Both the position numbers and the translations under genes were made by a program. The notes below the pieces were generated by a model. That model ran no database searches. It had not been told where the DNA came from and worked only from the letters and a program-made list of their open reading frames with translations. Source: Euphorbia lathyris (Eukaryota > Streptophyta > Magnoliopsida > Malpighiales > Euphorbiaceae). Taken from it: 64,000 bases of DNA. This document shows positions 33,093-45,463 of the stretch, in pieces (position 1 is the first letter of the stretch; every line of letters begins with the position of its first letter). The stretch spans positions 18,938,001 through 19,002,000 of the forward strand of contig NC_088917.1 of the NCBI RefSeq assembly GCF_963576675.1, written 5' to 3'.

Positions 33093-33530
33093 CAGCCAAC
33101 TAATCATTTTTTTCGGTTTTTAGAAAATATTAAAATATTAACCATATATTAATCCATCACCAATCAGAAAATGTTTCCACATGGATATCCTAAAAGCTCA
33201 TCCATATCTTCTATCTATATCTATGCATAACATCATATCACAAACCTTAAAAATTATCAATAATAATTAGGATTTATTCCAAAAAAATAATAATTAGAAT
33301 AAGGTGTAAATTTGTTTCTTTGTTTTTGAGAAAGTACAAATTGGAAACCTATTTCTTATCAAACGAGTTCGTCCAATTTTTCAATTATATATAATTAAAT
33401 TTTACTTAAAAATGTTAGATGTGAATTTATAATTTACACTTCTCCAAAAATAATACGGATTTAACAATTAATAAAACAAAGTGGGACCCATTTCTTGTTC
33501 CTGAAACTCATTGCAAAGATACTTGACATG

Positions 33531-33712
33531 CAGTCTTGATCACATACACCTTAATTAGCATGTAGAATTTACCCATTCACCGTTAGATCTATGCTTATTT
33601 AGAATCCTAAGGTGGAGATTCAAAGCATCCTGAGACTTAAATTTAATAAGCCTATATCTAACGGTGAATGAACAAATTCACTTGCTCATTAAGGTGCATG
33701 TAAAAATTCATG
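33531..33712. mobile_element. 182-bp MITE (family G), copy 1
   Basis: Palindromic element with CACCTTAATTAGCA and TGCTCATTAAGGTG arms and inner TTCACCGTTAGATCT/AGATCTAACGGTGAA-like arms. Perfect 10-bp duplication ACTTGACATG (33521-33530, 33713-33722). Other copies are at 46394, 50978 and 62690. Confidence 0.85.
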
Positions 33713-34569
33713 ACTTGACATGATACTATTTTATTTTATCACAAACTCATTGCTCAACATGTTGTTATCTTGAGCAACCCTTTAATTTCACTGGCCTAAC
33801 ACATATAATCTATTATCTATATAAAGTGTGGAACAAAAGAAACACTTGTCAAAACCTTGGGAGTTTGGCTGATGTGTCAATTTTTAAATTTTCTAATTTT
33901 TTTTAAATTGTTTTTATCAATGATAAACGTAGAAAAGAGAAGAGGTTGACATAAACTTAAACACTTTAGTCCTAGCTAAACCCAACTTATACCAAAAAAA
34001 TTGACAAAATTAATTTGAAATTCAAAATCCAACAATCTCTAACCGGTAGTAGTTACAAAGACAACTTCTTATACAATTTATATAGATAAACACGGTGGGA
34101 ATTCAAATCCTCGATCTACTTCTTTTTCTCAAACGATGGTCCCAACTCCAGAGAAAGGTTTGAGAGCAAGATTTAGGGAATTTTCAAGTGGAGGAGATAA
34201 TGAAAGCGATTAAGGAGACTAGAGAAATGTTTGGGAGATTCTTTTATCCCTTTCATGAAGGAATCTGATGCAAATGTTTACCGTAGGGTCTCAAGTAAGT
34301 TTCTGTTTTTTTTTAAGATTGGCAATTGAAAAGATTATGTGAAGTAATCTCTCTCTTTCAAGCTGCACAACTTTATTTTTGAGGACAATTCATCTGCAAT
34401 GTGAAGTAACTTAACTAAGAATTATTGTATTTCAGGATTTTCTCTCTGGATGCTCAGCAGGAGGTCTTGCATCAATATTACAATGTGATGAGGTGAGGGA
34501 GTTGTTTCCACAATCTACCAAAGTGATGTTTAAGTGATGCTGGAATTTTTCTTAATTAAGGGTAAATTT

Positions 34570-35000
34570 TGTTGGAATTTTTTTCTGGATTGCGACAATT
34601 TAGCGGAAGCGATAAAACAATTTTATTGAATTTACGAGGTTTACAAGAGGGCGTTCTCTAGAAACTTTCTAGTTTTACAATGAGATAAAACAAAAATAGT
34701 AACATTCGGGTGTTTCCCAAAAATACCCAAAATAATTATCTTTACTATTTTTATCTCTTCCCAAAATAATTAGACTACCCTCTAAAATAAACTCTCAAAA
34801 TTCACAAGGCATAATTATGCCTCCTCTCACTATATTTCTTGTGCTCCCTCTATGAACTCCCTTTTTCTTTCTTATTCTATTCTACATCATATAATGCATC
34901 CATCCTTGGCTTTTATAAGCCAAGGATCCAACTTATCAATTAATTGTGCCAGCAATTTGCTGGCACAATTAATTCACTTGACCAACGAATTCGGTGGTCA
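34570..35000. mobile_element. Probable solo LTR with 5-bp target duplication
   Basis: 431 bp, TGTTGGAA..GGTGGTCA, flanked by AATTT on both sides (34565-34569, 35001-35005). TGTTGGAA with a GCGGAAGCG block near one end resembles Copia LTRs. The distal 100 bp hold three perfect hairpins. Confidence 0.6.
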
Positions 35001-36436
35001 AATTTTTTTTTATTATAAATTACAAAACCAATCTTTCATCACTACAAATTACAAAAATAGTCCTTTATTAATTGAGACTTCACAACAATTCATTCTTTAT
35101 TTAATTGTTTTAAATTAATAGTTAATTTTCTCAATAAATTTAGCCTTTAAATTAAAATCTAAATGATGCATAGAATTCTGACTTTTGACTGCTTATAATT
35201 TTGCTACATCTGTATTAACTGGGATTTCTCTATTGAGCAAGTTTGATATTAAATGTTATCAGTAGTCATAGATCTGTTTACATTGGACAGAGAAGATTTA
35301 ATGTTATTTTGCTGAATATTTATGCTTAATGATATTGCCTCACATATTAATGATATATCAAATGCTAGATTTGTTAGGTGCTCATTGTAGTTTATAATCA
35401 ATTCATTCAGATGATATTATTGACCAAATCAGCTGTAGATTATGCAAATACAGTTAATACTGGTTAGTTGCTACAAGGATTCAAGATTCCAAAATTTGGT
35501 TTGGCGGCACACAAGATTTTCTAAGTGAAGCTTTAGGGTATTTGGATAGTAATCCTTTCCCATCTTATCTGATTTTCTTTTCATCTGTTCGTTGTATTTC
35601 TTTAGAATTTTGTTATTGACTTATCTAAACTAATATATGTAAATAATTTATGGAGTGGGATTATAGTGCCATATAGTATTAGGTTGAAGAGGCATTGTGT
35701 TATTATTTTCTCATTTTGTAATGAAATCTCAGGAGTTTGAGATATTGATAGATAAAGCAACTACTAGCAGGTTTGAACTGTCAAAATTAGCAATGTTTCT
35801 TTAGAGCAGCTGAGCAATGAATTCTTATATTAAGCACTGGGTTTTCCATATCACTCGGAAGACCCCAATTCACATTTGGACATGTGTATTGTGACCCCAA
35901 TTAATTCCATGACATTCGCTCAGTGAGATCTCCGTAGCAGCTGTTTTCATTTTACTCTTTCATCCCAAATTCATATACTAATTTATTTATTTTAATTTAA
36001 CGTTCCATGTAATAAACACAACTCTTTTTATAGTTATAAATAATTAATCATTAATTTTCTACTATGCTTCTATTTTTATTATTTAAAATTATTGTATTTA
36101 GGATAAATTGTTAAATATATTTAATTTTATGATATCATATTTTCTTTGGAGCAAGATTTCCATAGCAGCTCTTTTCATTTTCTGGTCATATTGAATATAT
36201 TAAATGCAGAGTTGTAAATTTCTCGCATTTTATAAAATAAAGGAAAAAAATACTTTTAATTTAAATGTTTAAATATTATATAATTGAATTAAGAGTCCAT
36301 TTTACTTTTAAATGTTGAATTTAGTCTGAATTAATTTAGACTAATTAAGTTTTAAAGTTAGTAATATTTGATAAATTATTCTAAATATAATCAATTTTAA
36401 ATCTAAAAACTTATTAAATTTGAACTAATTTGTTAA

Positions 36437-36987
36437 GGGTTAAGGTGCAAAAATACCCCTAACGTTTTGGGTTAGGAGCAATTTTACCCCTAACGTCTAA
36501 AATGGTGCAATTTTACCCCTAATGTTTGTAACCAAGAGCAATTTTACCCCTAACGTTAATAATTTGGGTCAATTTCAGAAATTATTATAAAACACATACA
36601 TTTTTGTTCTTTATTTCGCACCAATTGCATATCAATCATTATATAAAAAAGGATTTCATGTTTTTTTGTAATTTAATAATAGAATTGGAGATTAATATTT
36701 ATAAATTCGGTGAATTTTTTAATTTTTTTTGTCTAATTCATACAAAAGACATTATATTTTTTATATTTTTTCACATCCCAACATATGTTTGTGATTTGTT
36801 ACTGATAAAATGACATGCGTGTGAAGTGTAGATGACAAAATTCATGGCTGAAAAGACAGTTTGATGAATTATTTCTGAAATTGACCCAATTTATCAACGT
36901 TAAGGGTAAAATTGCTCTTGGTTACAAACGTTAGGGGTAAAATTGCTTCTAACCCAAAACGTTAGGGGTATTTTTGCACCTTAACCC
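36437..36987. mobile_element. MULE-type MITE in the Helitron
   Basis: 551 bp, ends GGGTTAAGGTGC and inverse, with internal repeats of TTTTACCCCTAACG. Duplication ATTTGTTAA/TTTTGTTAA (8 of 9). A small open frame at its AT-rich centre is not supported as a gene. Confidence 0.85.
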
Positions 36988-37392
36988 TTTTGTTAAATAT
37001 TACTAACTTTAGGACTAACTGTAGGAGCCAAATTTACTTTTAATTCAATCATAATTACAATAAGTAAGCATATTAAGTTGTCAATTCCAATCTAGCTTTT
37101 TGGTTTGAGTTAAACTCAAATACGAGTAGAATCTTATATAACCGTGCACCACTCAAAAAGTTAGTAAAACATGTCTTTAACATATAACTACATTGAAGAA
37201 ATTAGAGCTACAAAACGTAACTGAAAAATACAATAAAGATTATTCGATTATAGAAAACCCTCACAAGTCGAAGAATGATACAATAAGTGACATCTATTTA
37301 ATTATAAATTCGGTTAATATTTAATATCAAAATTATATTTATCTAATATTGTAAAATCATGCAATCCGTGCATTGCACGGGCCTAAATCTAG

Positions 37393-38055
37393 TAGTGTTT
37401 TAGAATGTCATATAATAGTGTTTTAGAATGTCAATATGCATTAAAAAAAATGCATTTGTTTACTCATATATCATTTAACTGCAAAAACGTATAAACTATA
37501 CAATCCTATTTATAAATTTCTAAAACACAGAAAGCACCAATTGAAACAACTACATACATCATTCAGAATAATGATAAAAAGGCATAAGGTTCAAATTTAT
37601 CCGGTCGTTTTTGGAAAGTGTAGATTTACCCCTAATACAGAAAATAGTACAATTTTGTTCCTAATGCTTCCAATCAAGACTAATTTTATTCATACCTAAC
37701 AGAAAATTTGAATAGACTGATTTACTTTTACTCGACCCATTATTTAATCACCACATAGGATCTTCCAAACATTAATTATGTCTAAAATATTATTTTGATA
37801 TTACTACAGTCACAATCAAGTTGTCAAAATGCCAATGTTTAAATTCGCCAAATACAATTAGTCACAAAAAAAAAACTGCCTTCAACTTTTTATATATTAT
37901 TAAGATAGCTATAAATAACCTGCAATAATGCACGAACTGCTTTATTTTATCGACCAGTTTTTTAGGAATATACGATGTGATAATCAAATAACGGTCAAAC
38001 TCCGCCCGTTCAAATTTTCTGTTAAATAAAGGTATAACCGAATTCAAATACTAGA
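37393..38055. other. Intergenic, no gene seen
   Basis: AT-rich, with a diffuse TTTACCCCTAAT-type segment that may be an old MITE. Nothing else is supportable. Confidence 0.4.
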
Positions 38056-38535
38056 TGATGGTCATATCAGGCAAATATCACTCTGCCACATGGCGCCACC
38101 GAGACCTAAACCAACTCTCAGAGATAGAGGATATGTGGCATCTCCCTAGGAAAATAAAGTAATATGACTACGTATCAAGAAGCTTGATTCGGAAAGTCTA
38201 ACTAGACCCAGTCAAGGATCCAGACGTTGCCATAATCACGATCCATCCCGAGTATCACGGCCTAGTAGGCTTTAGGGATATCAAGCCCTAATATTTGGGC
38301 ATACGTCCTCCTATCAACAATAGACACGTGGCCCACCCTGCTCCATAATCCACAACCGTCTTCTATGGATCAACATCAATATAAATAGAGTAAACTCATG
38401 TCAAGGTACACAAGTTCATTCATTCTACTAAGCTACATTACAACTTTTGTTTACTGATTATGATCATCCCCCTTTTGACCTTGCTTTTGTGCAGTTGCAG
38501 ATTGACACGTGGACTCTTGAGATTCAACCACATCA
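38056..38535 (+). repeat. 5' LTR of a truncated Ty3-gypsy element
   Basis: About 480 bp, TGATGGTC..CCACATCA, followed directly by a primer-site-like AATTGGTGCGGTGAACG (38536-38552), the same as in element A. The left edge is approximate because no second LTR is present. Confidence 0.65.
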
Positions 38536-38621
38536 AATTGGTGCGGTGAACGTAGACTAACACATCGATAGCTCGTTTGAACAATTCCAATGAAATTCCT
38601 TCCACTTGTGCACTCCCCACA

Positions 38622-39251
38622 ATGGAGGTCCAGAAACCTTCAGGTATATGAACAAACTTGAGAATACCAACTGTTCAACCAGACACCACACTATCTGAAG
38701 CTATTATCATCAACAAGACAGATCTTCGAAAAGCTGAATAAGAGATTTGGATACCCGGTCAAGAGCGAAAAGAGTCTTCATAATAAAACATCATCGGTAT
38801 TAACCCCCATTCGCACAACTAAAGGGATGTTGATCAATCGCCCTAAAATCAGTCTAGGTGAGAGAAAAAAATGACCCTCCCCAAATAGGAGGTCACCAGA
38901 CTACAATCATCAAAGGATCCTTCATCGGGCAGTTGAATCCTGATCGGGCAGCCAAGAGATAGTAGCCAAGCCCCAAACCCGAGAGAGATGGGAACCGATG
39001 GAAAGGGACCTCTCGATCAAATATGAGGTCATCGAGGCTAAACTCGAGGCAATGTAGAAAGAGCTCGACAAGCTCAATATCACCATTTCCAAACCAATCA
39101 TTGACCCCAAGCATCTCGATATCATAGAGGTAGAAATACCCATGTGTAACAAGATCATAAACGAGAAAATTCCCTGAGGGATTAAATACCAACTACTAAA
39201 AGACTATGATAGGACAATAGACCATACTACTCACATTAAAAAATTTAAGTA
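38622..39251 (+). pseudogene. Ty3-gypsy gag remnant
   Basis: From an ATG at 38622 (MEVQKPSG) broken frames lead to DYDRTIDHTTHIKKFKYV at about 39180-39250, matching the start of the gypsy gag core (YDGxxDPxxHIxxF). Several stops. It is cut at 39252 by a Copia LTR. Confidence 0.6.
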
Positions 39252-40326
39252 TGTTGGTCCCTTATGAGGTTAGATTAGTTCCAAGGGGGTGAATGGAACT
39301 ATTCATTAATTTTAGCATAGAGGCAAGCTTCGCAATCAAAGGCAAGTTCAGTTTACTAAGTTAATCAGTTTATTGAGCTTGATTCTGCTTTTAACATATG
39401 CACTTAGAGGGCAACTCGTTTAGTAGAGCTTCTGACTATTCTCAAGATAGATGATAGTTTAATTGGCGCACAATATCAGAGCTTATGTATGAGATAAATA
39501 AGTCAGAGCAAGCAATGTAATCAGAAGTAATAAAGGCAGAGTTAAGAAATAAGTTACTCGACAGATTTATACTAGTTCGGCCTCTCGCTTATGTCCAGTC
39601 CTCAGAATTCCTTTTTTTGAGCTTTAATCCACTAAAGCACTCTTTAACGGGTAGAGCACAAACCTTTTTATAATAGACAGAGTTTCTGGAAAATACCTTT
39701 CTTTACAAGCATATTTAGCTATCTATCTCTCTAGCTATTCTCTTATAACTAAAAAGAGATAAAATCTCTCTATCTCTCTAGTTATGAAAATTGAAATTCA
39801 AAAGAGACATTGGAGGGAAAATCCTCTTCTATCTTTTGTCTTCTGAAATGCTTCTGTCCACTGCGCCAATTTATCCATAAGGAGAAAGTTGCCGTTGATG
39901 AAATCAGTCTTTTTGTCGATCGTTGAGCAACGCGTCAATGATCGTCTTCTTACTTCTGGCATTGCAGACTTTCAGGTCTGAAACTTTCCCTTAAATGGTT
40001 GATAGAGAGAGACGTGTATGACAAGGTCTTCTATCTTCTATCGGTTTTGCTACTTTTGGAACGCTTGAGTTGACTTGTTTGTCAACGGGCTTTTGGTTCT
40101 GGATCTGGCTTTTGGGTTCTGGGCCAGACTTAGGCTTTGGGCCTTTAATTCTTTTAAGACATTTTTAAGTTGTCTTTAGTTTATGCTTAAATTATAATCA
40201 ACACTTAACAAACACATTAACATAAAACAACTTAATTCAATTCTGAAATTAAATATTTTGAGATCTAATTCCTTAATAGTTATTTTTTCCATAATCAAGA
40301 ACTCTATGGAAATTTGTGTTTCAACA
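39252..40326 (-). repeat. LTR of a truncated Copia element, inserted in gypsy gag
   Basis: 1075 bp, TGTTGGTCCC..GTTTCAACA. Next to it the minus strand reads a purine tract (AAAATGGGGAGAT), so the element is minus-strand and this is its 3' LTR. LTR length and neighbours (ACTCCCCCAGAATTG, TCTCCCCATTTTTG) suggest the SIRE/Maximus lineage. No second LTR was found. Confidence 0.7.
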
Positions 40327-41272
40327 ATCTCCCCATTTTTGAAGGTGACAAAAAATTTCAGAGAAGAAATAGATTTCACTTACTCCCCCAGAATTGATGA
40401 ACTTACTATTGCTTATGGATATTCCCCCCATAAAGGTTGAGCTACTGAATTTTGCTAACATTAAAAACACTCAGAAGGATTAAAACATTCAATATAAAAA
40501 AATTGGTTCAGAGCTTAAAAATAATAATGAATTAGTATCAGATGCATACAAACTCTTGGCATAAAGATCGAAGAAAAAAAAACTCGAAAACGATTTAGTA
40601 AAAAAATTGACAAGAGAAACAGCCAAACCAAAAAATACTTCCATTAAAAACATAATATTTCTTTACAAAAAGAAAGCTAATCTGCGGGAGGATCATCATC
40701 TGATGGCTCATCATTGTGCAAAGGCTCATGATCCGGAGAAGGGAATTCGTTCGGATTAGGGAACTCACCAGCAAGCTCATCATCGAGAGGAGGGTAAAGG
40801 TTCACCCAAAACTTAAAGTCTGCATCAGGGTACCTCTGGTGAAGAACTCGTAGAAAGAGAGTCTCAATTTAAATGGTGAAATGCATATTCTTCAACAACT
40901 CGCATTGTGGTAGCAGTCACAAGGGCCGAATCATCTACCACCTTTTGCCTAGACTCCTTAATGTTGAGCAGCCTCTGTTCAAAGTGGGACACGGAACGCT
41001 GAAGAAACTAAGGATTCAAAAAGTCTTGATCCAAAGCCTGTTGCATAGCCGCATGCGAGCGGCTTTCCTTGCACGAATCTTCCTCCCTCCTCTAGACTTT
41101 CTCCTCCATCGAAGAATGAGCAGCATTCCATGATAGGAAATTCTTGCACTCTTCCTCCACTTCTCTCATCAGTTAGTCAATTTCATCATGACAACCGATT
41201 TCCTCCTCTCTCAGCCGCTTAATCTCAGCACGACCACCAATGGCCTGCTCTGATCTATAAATTTGTGCTTGG
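40327..41272 (-). pseudogene. Internal remnant of the Copia element, with a short acidic C-terminal ORF
   Basis: The minus strand at about 40830-40680 reads FKFWVNLYPPLDDELAGEF and PSDDDPPAD then a stop. The acidic, Pro-rich tail in front of the purine tract is where SIRE-type elements keep an extra env-like or gag-related ORF, but I cannot confirm its identity. Upstream is broken. The LINE at 41291 interrupts it. Confidence 0.4.
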
Positions 41273-41290
41273 ATTTATGAGTTACGTTTT

Positions 41291-44200
41291 AACTCCGCCT
41301 GTGAGGGTCACTTGGTGGCCTTTACAGCCGGTCCCAAGCCCGGACAAAGGAGGAGGGTTGCGGTAGGTTTGTGGCGGCCAGCGTAAAACTTAGCCACATC
41401 TTATGACATGAACCATAATATAAATACCGTTGGGGCGTTCCCTACTCAGCGACGCGCTGCACTTCCTAGACCCGGCTGTAGTGATAAATGTGCAAGGGTT
41501 GCTAGGTCGTCGCCCCGAAGCGGCGCGCCACCCCAGGACCCGGGGGTGGTGTCAAATATGCAAGGGTTGCGGGTAAATAAGCTAGTCCACGGTAATGGTA
41601 GGGGTAGGGGTAAGGGTAGTAGGTTACGCTTTGGGACATAGAACATAGGTTCTTTGACAGGAAGATTAGCTGAAATTGTAGATGTTATGAAGAGGAGGAG
41701 AATAAATATATTATGCCTACAAGAAACCAAGTGGGTTGGAGCTAAGGCTAGAGAGATAGCTCCTTGGGGTTATAAGCTTTGGTACTCAGGAAAGGATAAG
41801 GGTAGAAATGGAGTAGGTATTCTTATTGATAGGGAGTATATTGATGAGGTAGTAGCGGTGTCTAGGAAGAGCGATAGAATTATGAGTGTTAAGCTAGTGA
41901 TAGGGGATGAGGTTGTGAATGTCATTAGTGAATATGCGCCACAAATAGGATTAGATGTGTCTATAAGACAAGCTTTTTGGGATGACTTAGAGGAAGTGGT
42001 GCAACAGGTTCCTAGGGATGAAAAAATGGTACTAGGGGGTGATCTCAATGGACACGTGGGTTCTAGGCGAGATGGGTTTGAGAGTGTTCATGGAGGGTAT
42101 GGTTTTGGAGATAAGAATGAAGTAGGAAATGATATTTTGGAATTCGCATCAGCCTATGACTTGAGTATCATGAACACATGGTTTATGAAGAGAACATCCC
42201 ACTTAGTGACTTATCGGAGTGGCGGTAATGCGAGCCAAATTGACTTCTTCTTAGTAAGGAGTGCTTAGAGAAAGAGTTATATTGATTGTAAGGTGATCCC
42301 TGGTGAGAGTACGACAACCCAACATAGAGTAGTGGTGCTAGATTTTCGAAGTAGGAAATGTATAAGAAAACAAACACCTCAAGTAGAGACTAAGATTAAG
42401 TGGTGGAAATTGCAAGGGGAGAATCAACAAAAATTTGTGGATGAGATGACCAAAAAAGATATTTGGACTTGCAATATGGATTCAGATATAGATTCGATAT
42501 GGAATAAGATGGAGCATAGTATAAGGGAAGTAGCGAAGGAAGTTCTAGGGGAATCTAAAGGTAGCATGCCACCGGGTAAGGACACATCTTGGTGGACAGA
42601 AGAAGTACGACAAGCAGTAAAGAGTAAGAGAGAATCCTATAAACTATTGGGGAAATGTAGGAGTGACGAGAACTACGAAAAATACAAAGAGGCTAAAAGG
42701 GAAGTAAAGAAGGTCATACGAGATGCTAGAGCAAAGGTGAATCGGGATCTGTATACAAGATTGGATACGAAAGAAGGGGAAAGAGACATATATAGAATTG
42801 CTCGGATGTGAGATAGGAAGACGCGAGATCTCGGAAAAGTTAAATGTGTGAAGGATGTAGACCAGAAAGTCCTAGTTGGAGATAAGGATATCAAGGAACG
42901 ATGGAGGTCCTATTTTGATGACTTATTTAATGGAGATCGCCAACAAGATGTTGGAGATATAAGTATCCATCGCGATATGATAAATCATGAATGCCTGCGG
43001 AGAATTCAAAAGGGTGAAGTCAAAATGGCATTAAGTAAGATGAAGTTGAAGAAAGCAGTAGGACCTGATGGCATCCCTATTGAGATTTGGAGATGTTGGG
43101 AGAAAGAGGAATCGAATGGTTGACGACGTTCTTCAACAAAATTTGGAGAAACAATAAGATGCCATCAGAATGGAGGAAAAGTACCTTAATCCCTTTGTAT
43201 AAGAACAAAGGCGATGTCCAAGATTGTGCCAACTATCGGGGAATCAAATTAATGAGTCACACTATGAAACTTTGGGAGCGAGTGATTGAACAAAGGCTAA
43301 GGAGGACGGTGAAGATCTCGGAAAACCAGTTTGGCTTTATGCCGGGAAGATCAACTATGGAAGTCATCCATCTAATGAGACAATTAATGGAGCACTATCG
43401 AAATAAGAAGAAAGACTTGCATATGGTTTTCATTGACTTGGAGAAAGCATATGATAAGGTACCAAGGGAAGTACTTTGGTGGGCCTTGATAAAGAAAGGC
43501 ATTTCGCGGAAATATATTGACATCATAAAGGACATGTATGAGGGAGTATGCACGAGTGTACGTACTAGTGTTGGGAAGACTGAAGAGTTTTCTATTACGA
43601 TTGGAGTGCATCAAGGTTCCGCACTAAGCCCATTTCTTTTTGCCATCGTTATGGATGAACTAACAAGTTCACTTCAAGATGGTATACCATGGTGCATGCT
43701 GTTTGCAGATGATATTGTGTTGGTTGATGAGACGAAAGAAGGAGTGGAGATGAAGTTGGAACTATGGAGGCAAACTCTAGAATCTAGAGGCTTTAAGTTG
43801 AGTCGAAGTAAGACAGAATATTTGGAGTGTAAGTTTAGCGGCCGTAGGAGTAGGGAGGCAGGGACAATCATCCTAGATGGGAGAGTTGTTTAGGCCTCGG
43901 ATTGCTTCCGGTATTTAGGATCTATTATCCAAACGGATGGAGAAGTAGATGGAGATGTTGCTCATAGGATTAAAGCTGGTTGGTCGAAGTGGAAGAGTGC
44001 TACGGGTTTCCTTTGTGATCCCGGCATGCCTAATAGATTGAAGGGAAAATTCTACCGGACGGCAATTAGACCAGCATTGTTATATGGTACGGAGTGTTGG
44101 GCAGTGAAACACTGCCACATCCATAAGATATCGGTGGCGGAGATGCGTATGTTGAGATGGATGTGTGGTCACACGAGAAAGGACCGGGTGCGTAATGAAA

Positions 44201-44556
44201 TAATTAGGACAAAAGTAGGGGTCACATCTATTGAGAATAAAATGAGAGAAAACCGACTAAGGTGGTTTGGCCATGTGAGACGTAGAGCGCTTGATGCGCC
44301 GGTTAGGAGAACCGAAGAGTGGCAAAGGGATGTAGTGGTGAGGGGTAGGGGAAGACCTAAGCAAACTTGGAGGAGGGTGATCGAGAGTGATATGAGTTTA
44401 TTGGGAATTGAGGAAAATATGGTAGTGGATAGGACGGAGTGGAGAGAGCGAATCTGTGTCGCTGACACGACTTGATTTTCACGGTTTTATATGATGGTTC
44501 ATGTTAGCCGACCCCGAATCATTTCGGGACTAAGGCTTTGTTGTTGTTGTTGTTGT
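41291..44556 (+). mobile_element. Full-length RTE-type LINE with 18-bp target duplication
   Basis: 3266 bp between perfect duplications ATTTATGAGTTACGTTTT (41273-41290 and 44557-44574). The 3' end is a (TTG)n tail, as in plant RTE elements. The 5' part is GC-rich. The coding region is dead. Confidence 0.93.
41408..44475 (+). pseudogene. LINE (RTE-type) endonuclease-reverse transcriptase, multiple lesions
   Basis: A single ORF broken by TAG 41639, TAG 42266, TGA 42809, a one-base loss near 43095 and TAG 43891. Endonuclease: ILCLQETKW with the catalytic Glu, GVGILID, VLGGDLNGHVG and ASQIDFFLV. Reverse transcriptase: [56 protein letters not shown] and the active site [11 protein letters not shown]. 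The C-terminal region (44026-44475) holds [10 protein letters not shown] and [10 protein letters not shown], common in plant RTE proteins. Expected length is about 1020 codons and the copy is complete end to end, so it was a full-length insertion that decayed in place. Confidence 0.93.
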
Positions 44557-44887
44557 ATTTATGAGTTACGTTTTTCGATTGAAAATAGTGTAATAATTTA
44601 TGTTTATGATTGAACCTGATTAACTCAATCGAAGCGAATGAGGTTTAACAATGTTGTGCATAATGAGCCTATAGTAAGAATCGCATCTATTTAATTGATG
44701 AAATATGTAATAGTTAATATATATTTCAAAGATAAATAGGGCTTAAATTTACATTTTTTACCAAATGAAAATAGACATTCAAATTTTATACATAAATAAT
44801 TCATTATGCTAAACTGGTTTATATTAATAAAGTAACGGTTACTTTGGTAAAAACAAAGTAATCATAGTTTCTATCCATAAACAAATA

Positions 44888-45384
44888 TCAGTTTTTGGTT
44901 CCCATTAAAATAGTTGGAGAGAAACTTAAAATAAAATCATCTTTGCATAGCTTAACTGCCTCCATCTCCGACATCGTAACCATCACCACCCTGCTCATTG
45001 CACCGCCACCCGAGGGTGACGGTAGGACCAAAACATGGCCTACTCCGGTAAATGGTTCGATATAATAAGAAACACGAAGAGGGTCATATCCTTCTTCAAA
45101 CGTAGCCAAATATGAGTCAATTCCTCCTAAATTAGAACAAATGAGATCACGACCGTTCATCAAAGGAGATGGTTTATACTCATTATTTTCTAGCCATTCG
45201 ATCAAATCCATTATCCCTTCATTGTCCATTTTCTCCATCTCCTTTTCAATAGCTCTAACCGCACCTGATAATTTTCCGAATTTATCTTTAATACAAGATT
45301 ATTTCAAAAAAATAACTAACAAAAGAAATTTTGTTTTAAATTTACAGACTACTAGCAGAACAAATACATCCAAAATATCCATTA

Positions 45385-45463
<79 letters not shown>

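Larger units (their letters stand above)
33809..37392 (+). mobile_element. Probable non-autonomous Helitron
   Basis: Starts A/TCTATTATCTATATAAAG and ends with CTAG/T. A perfect 15-base hairpin (CCGTGCATTGCACGG, 37366-37380) lies nine bases before the terminal CTAG, the arrangement expected of plant Helitrons, and insertion is between A and T. There is no Rep/helicase, so it would be non-autonomous. It contains a solo LTR (34570-35000) and a MITE (36437-36987); otherwise I see no gene in it. Confidence 0.65.

Noticed and set aside
36604..36813. Phe/Ile-rich 69-codon frame
   Set aside because: AT-rich centre of a MITE.
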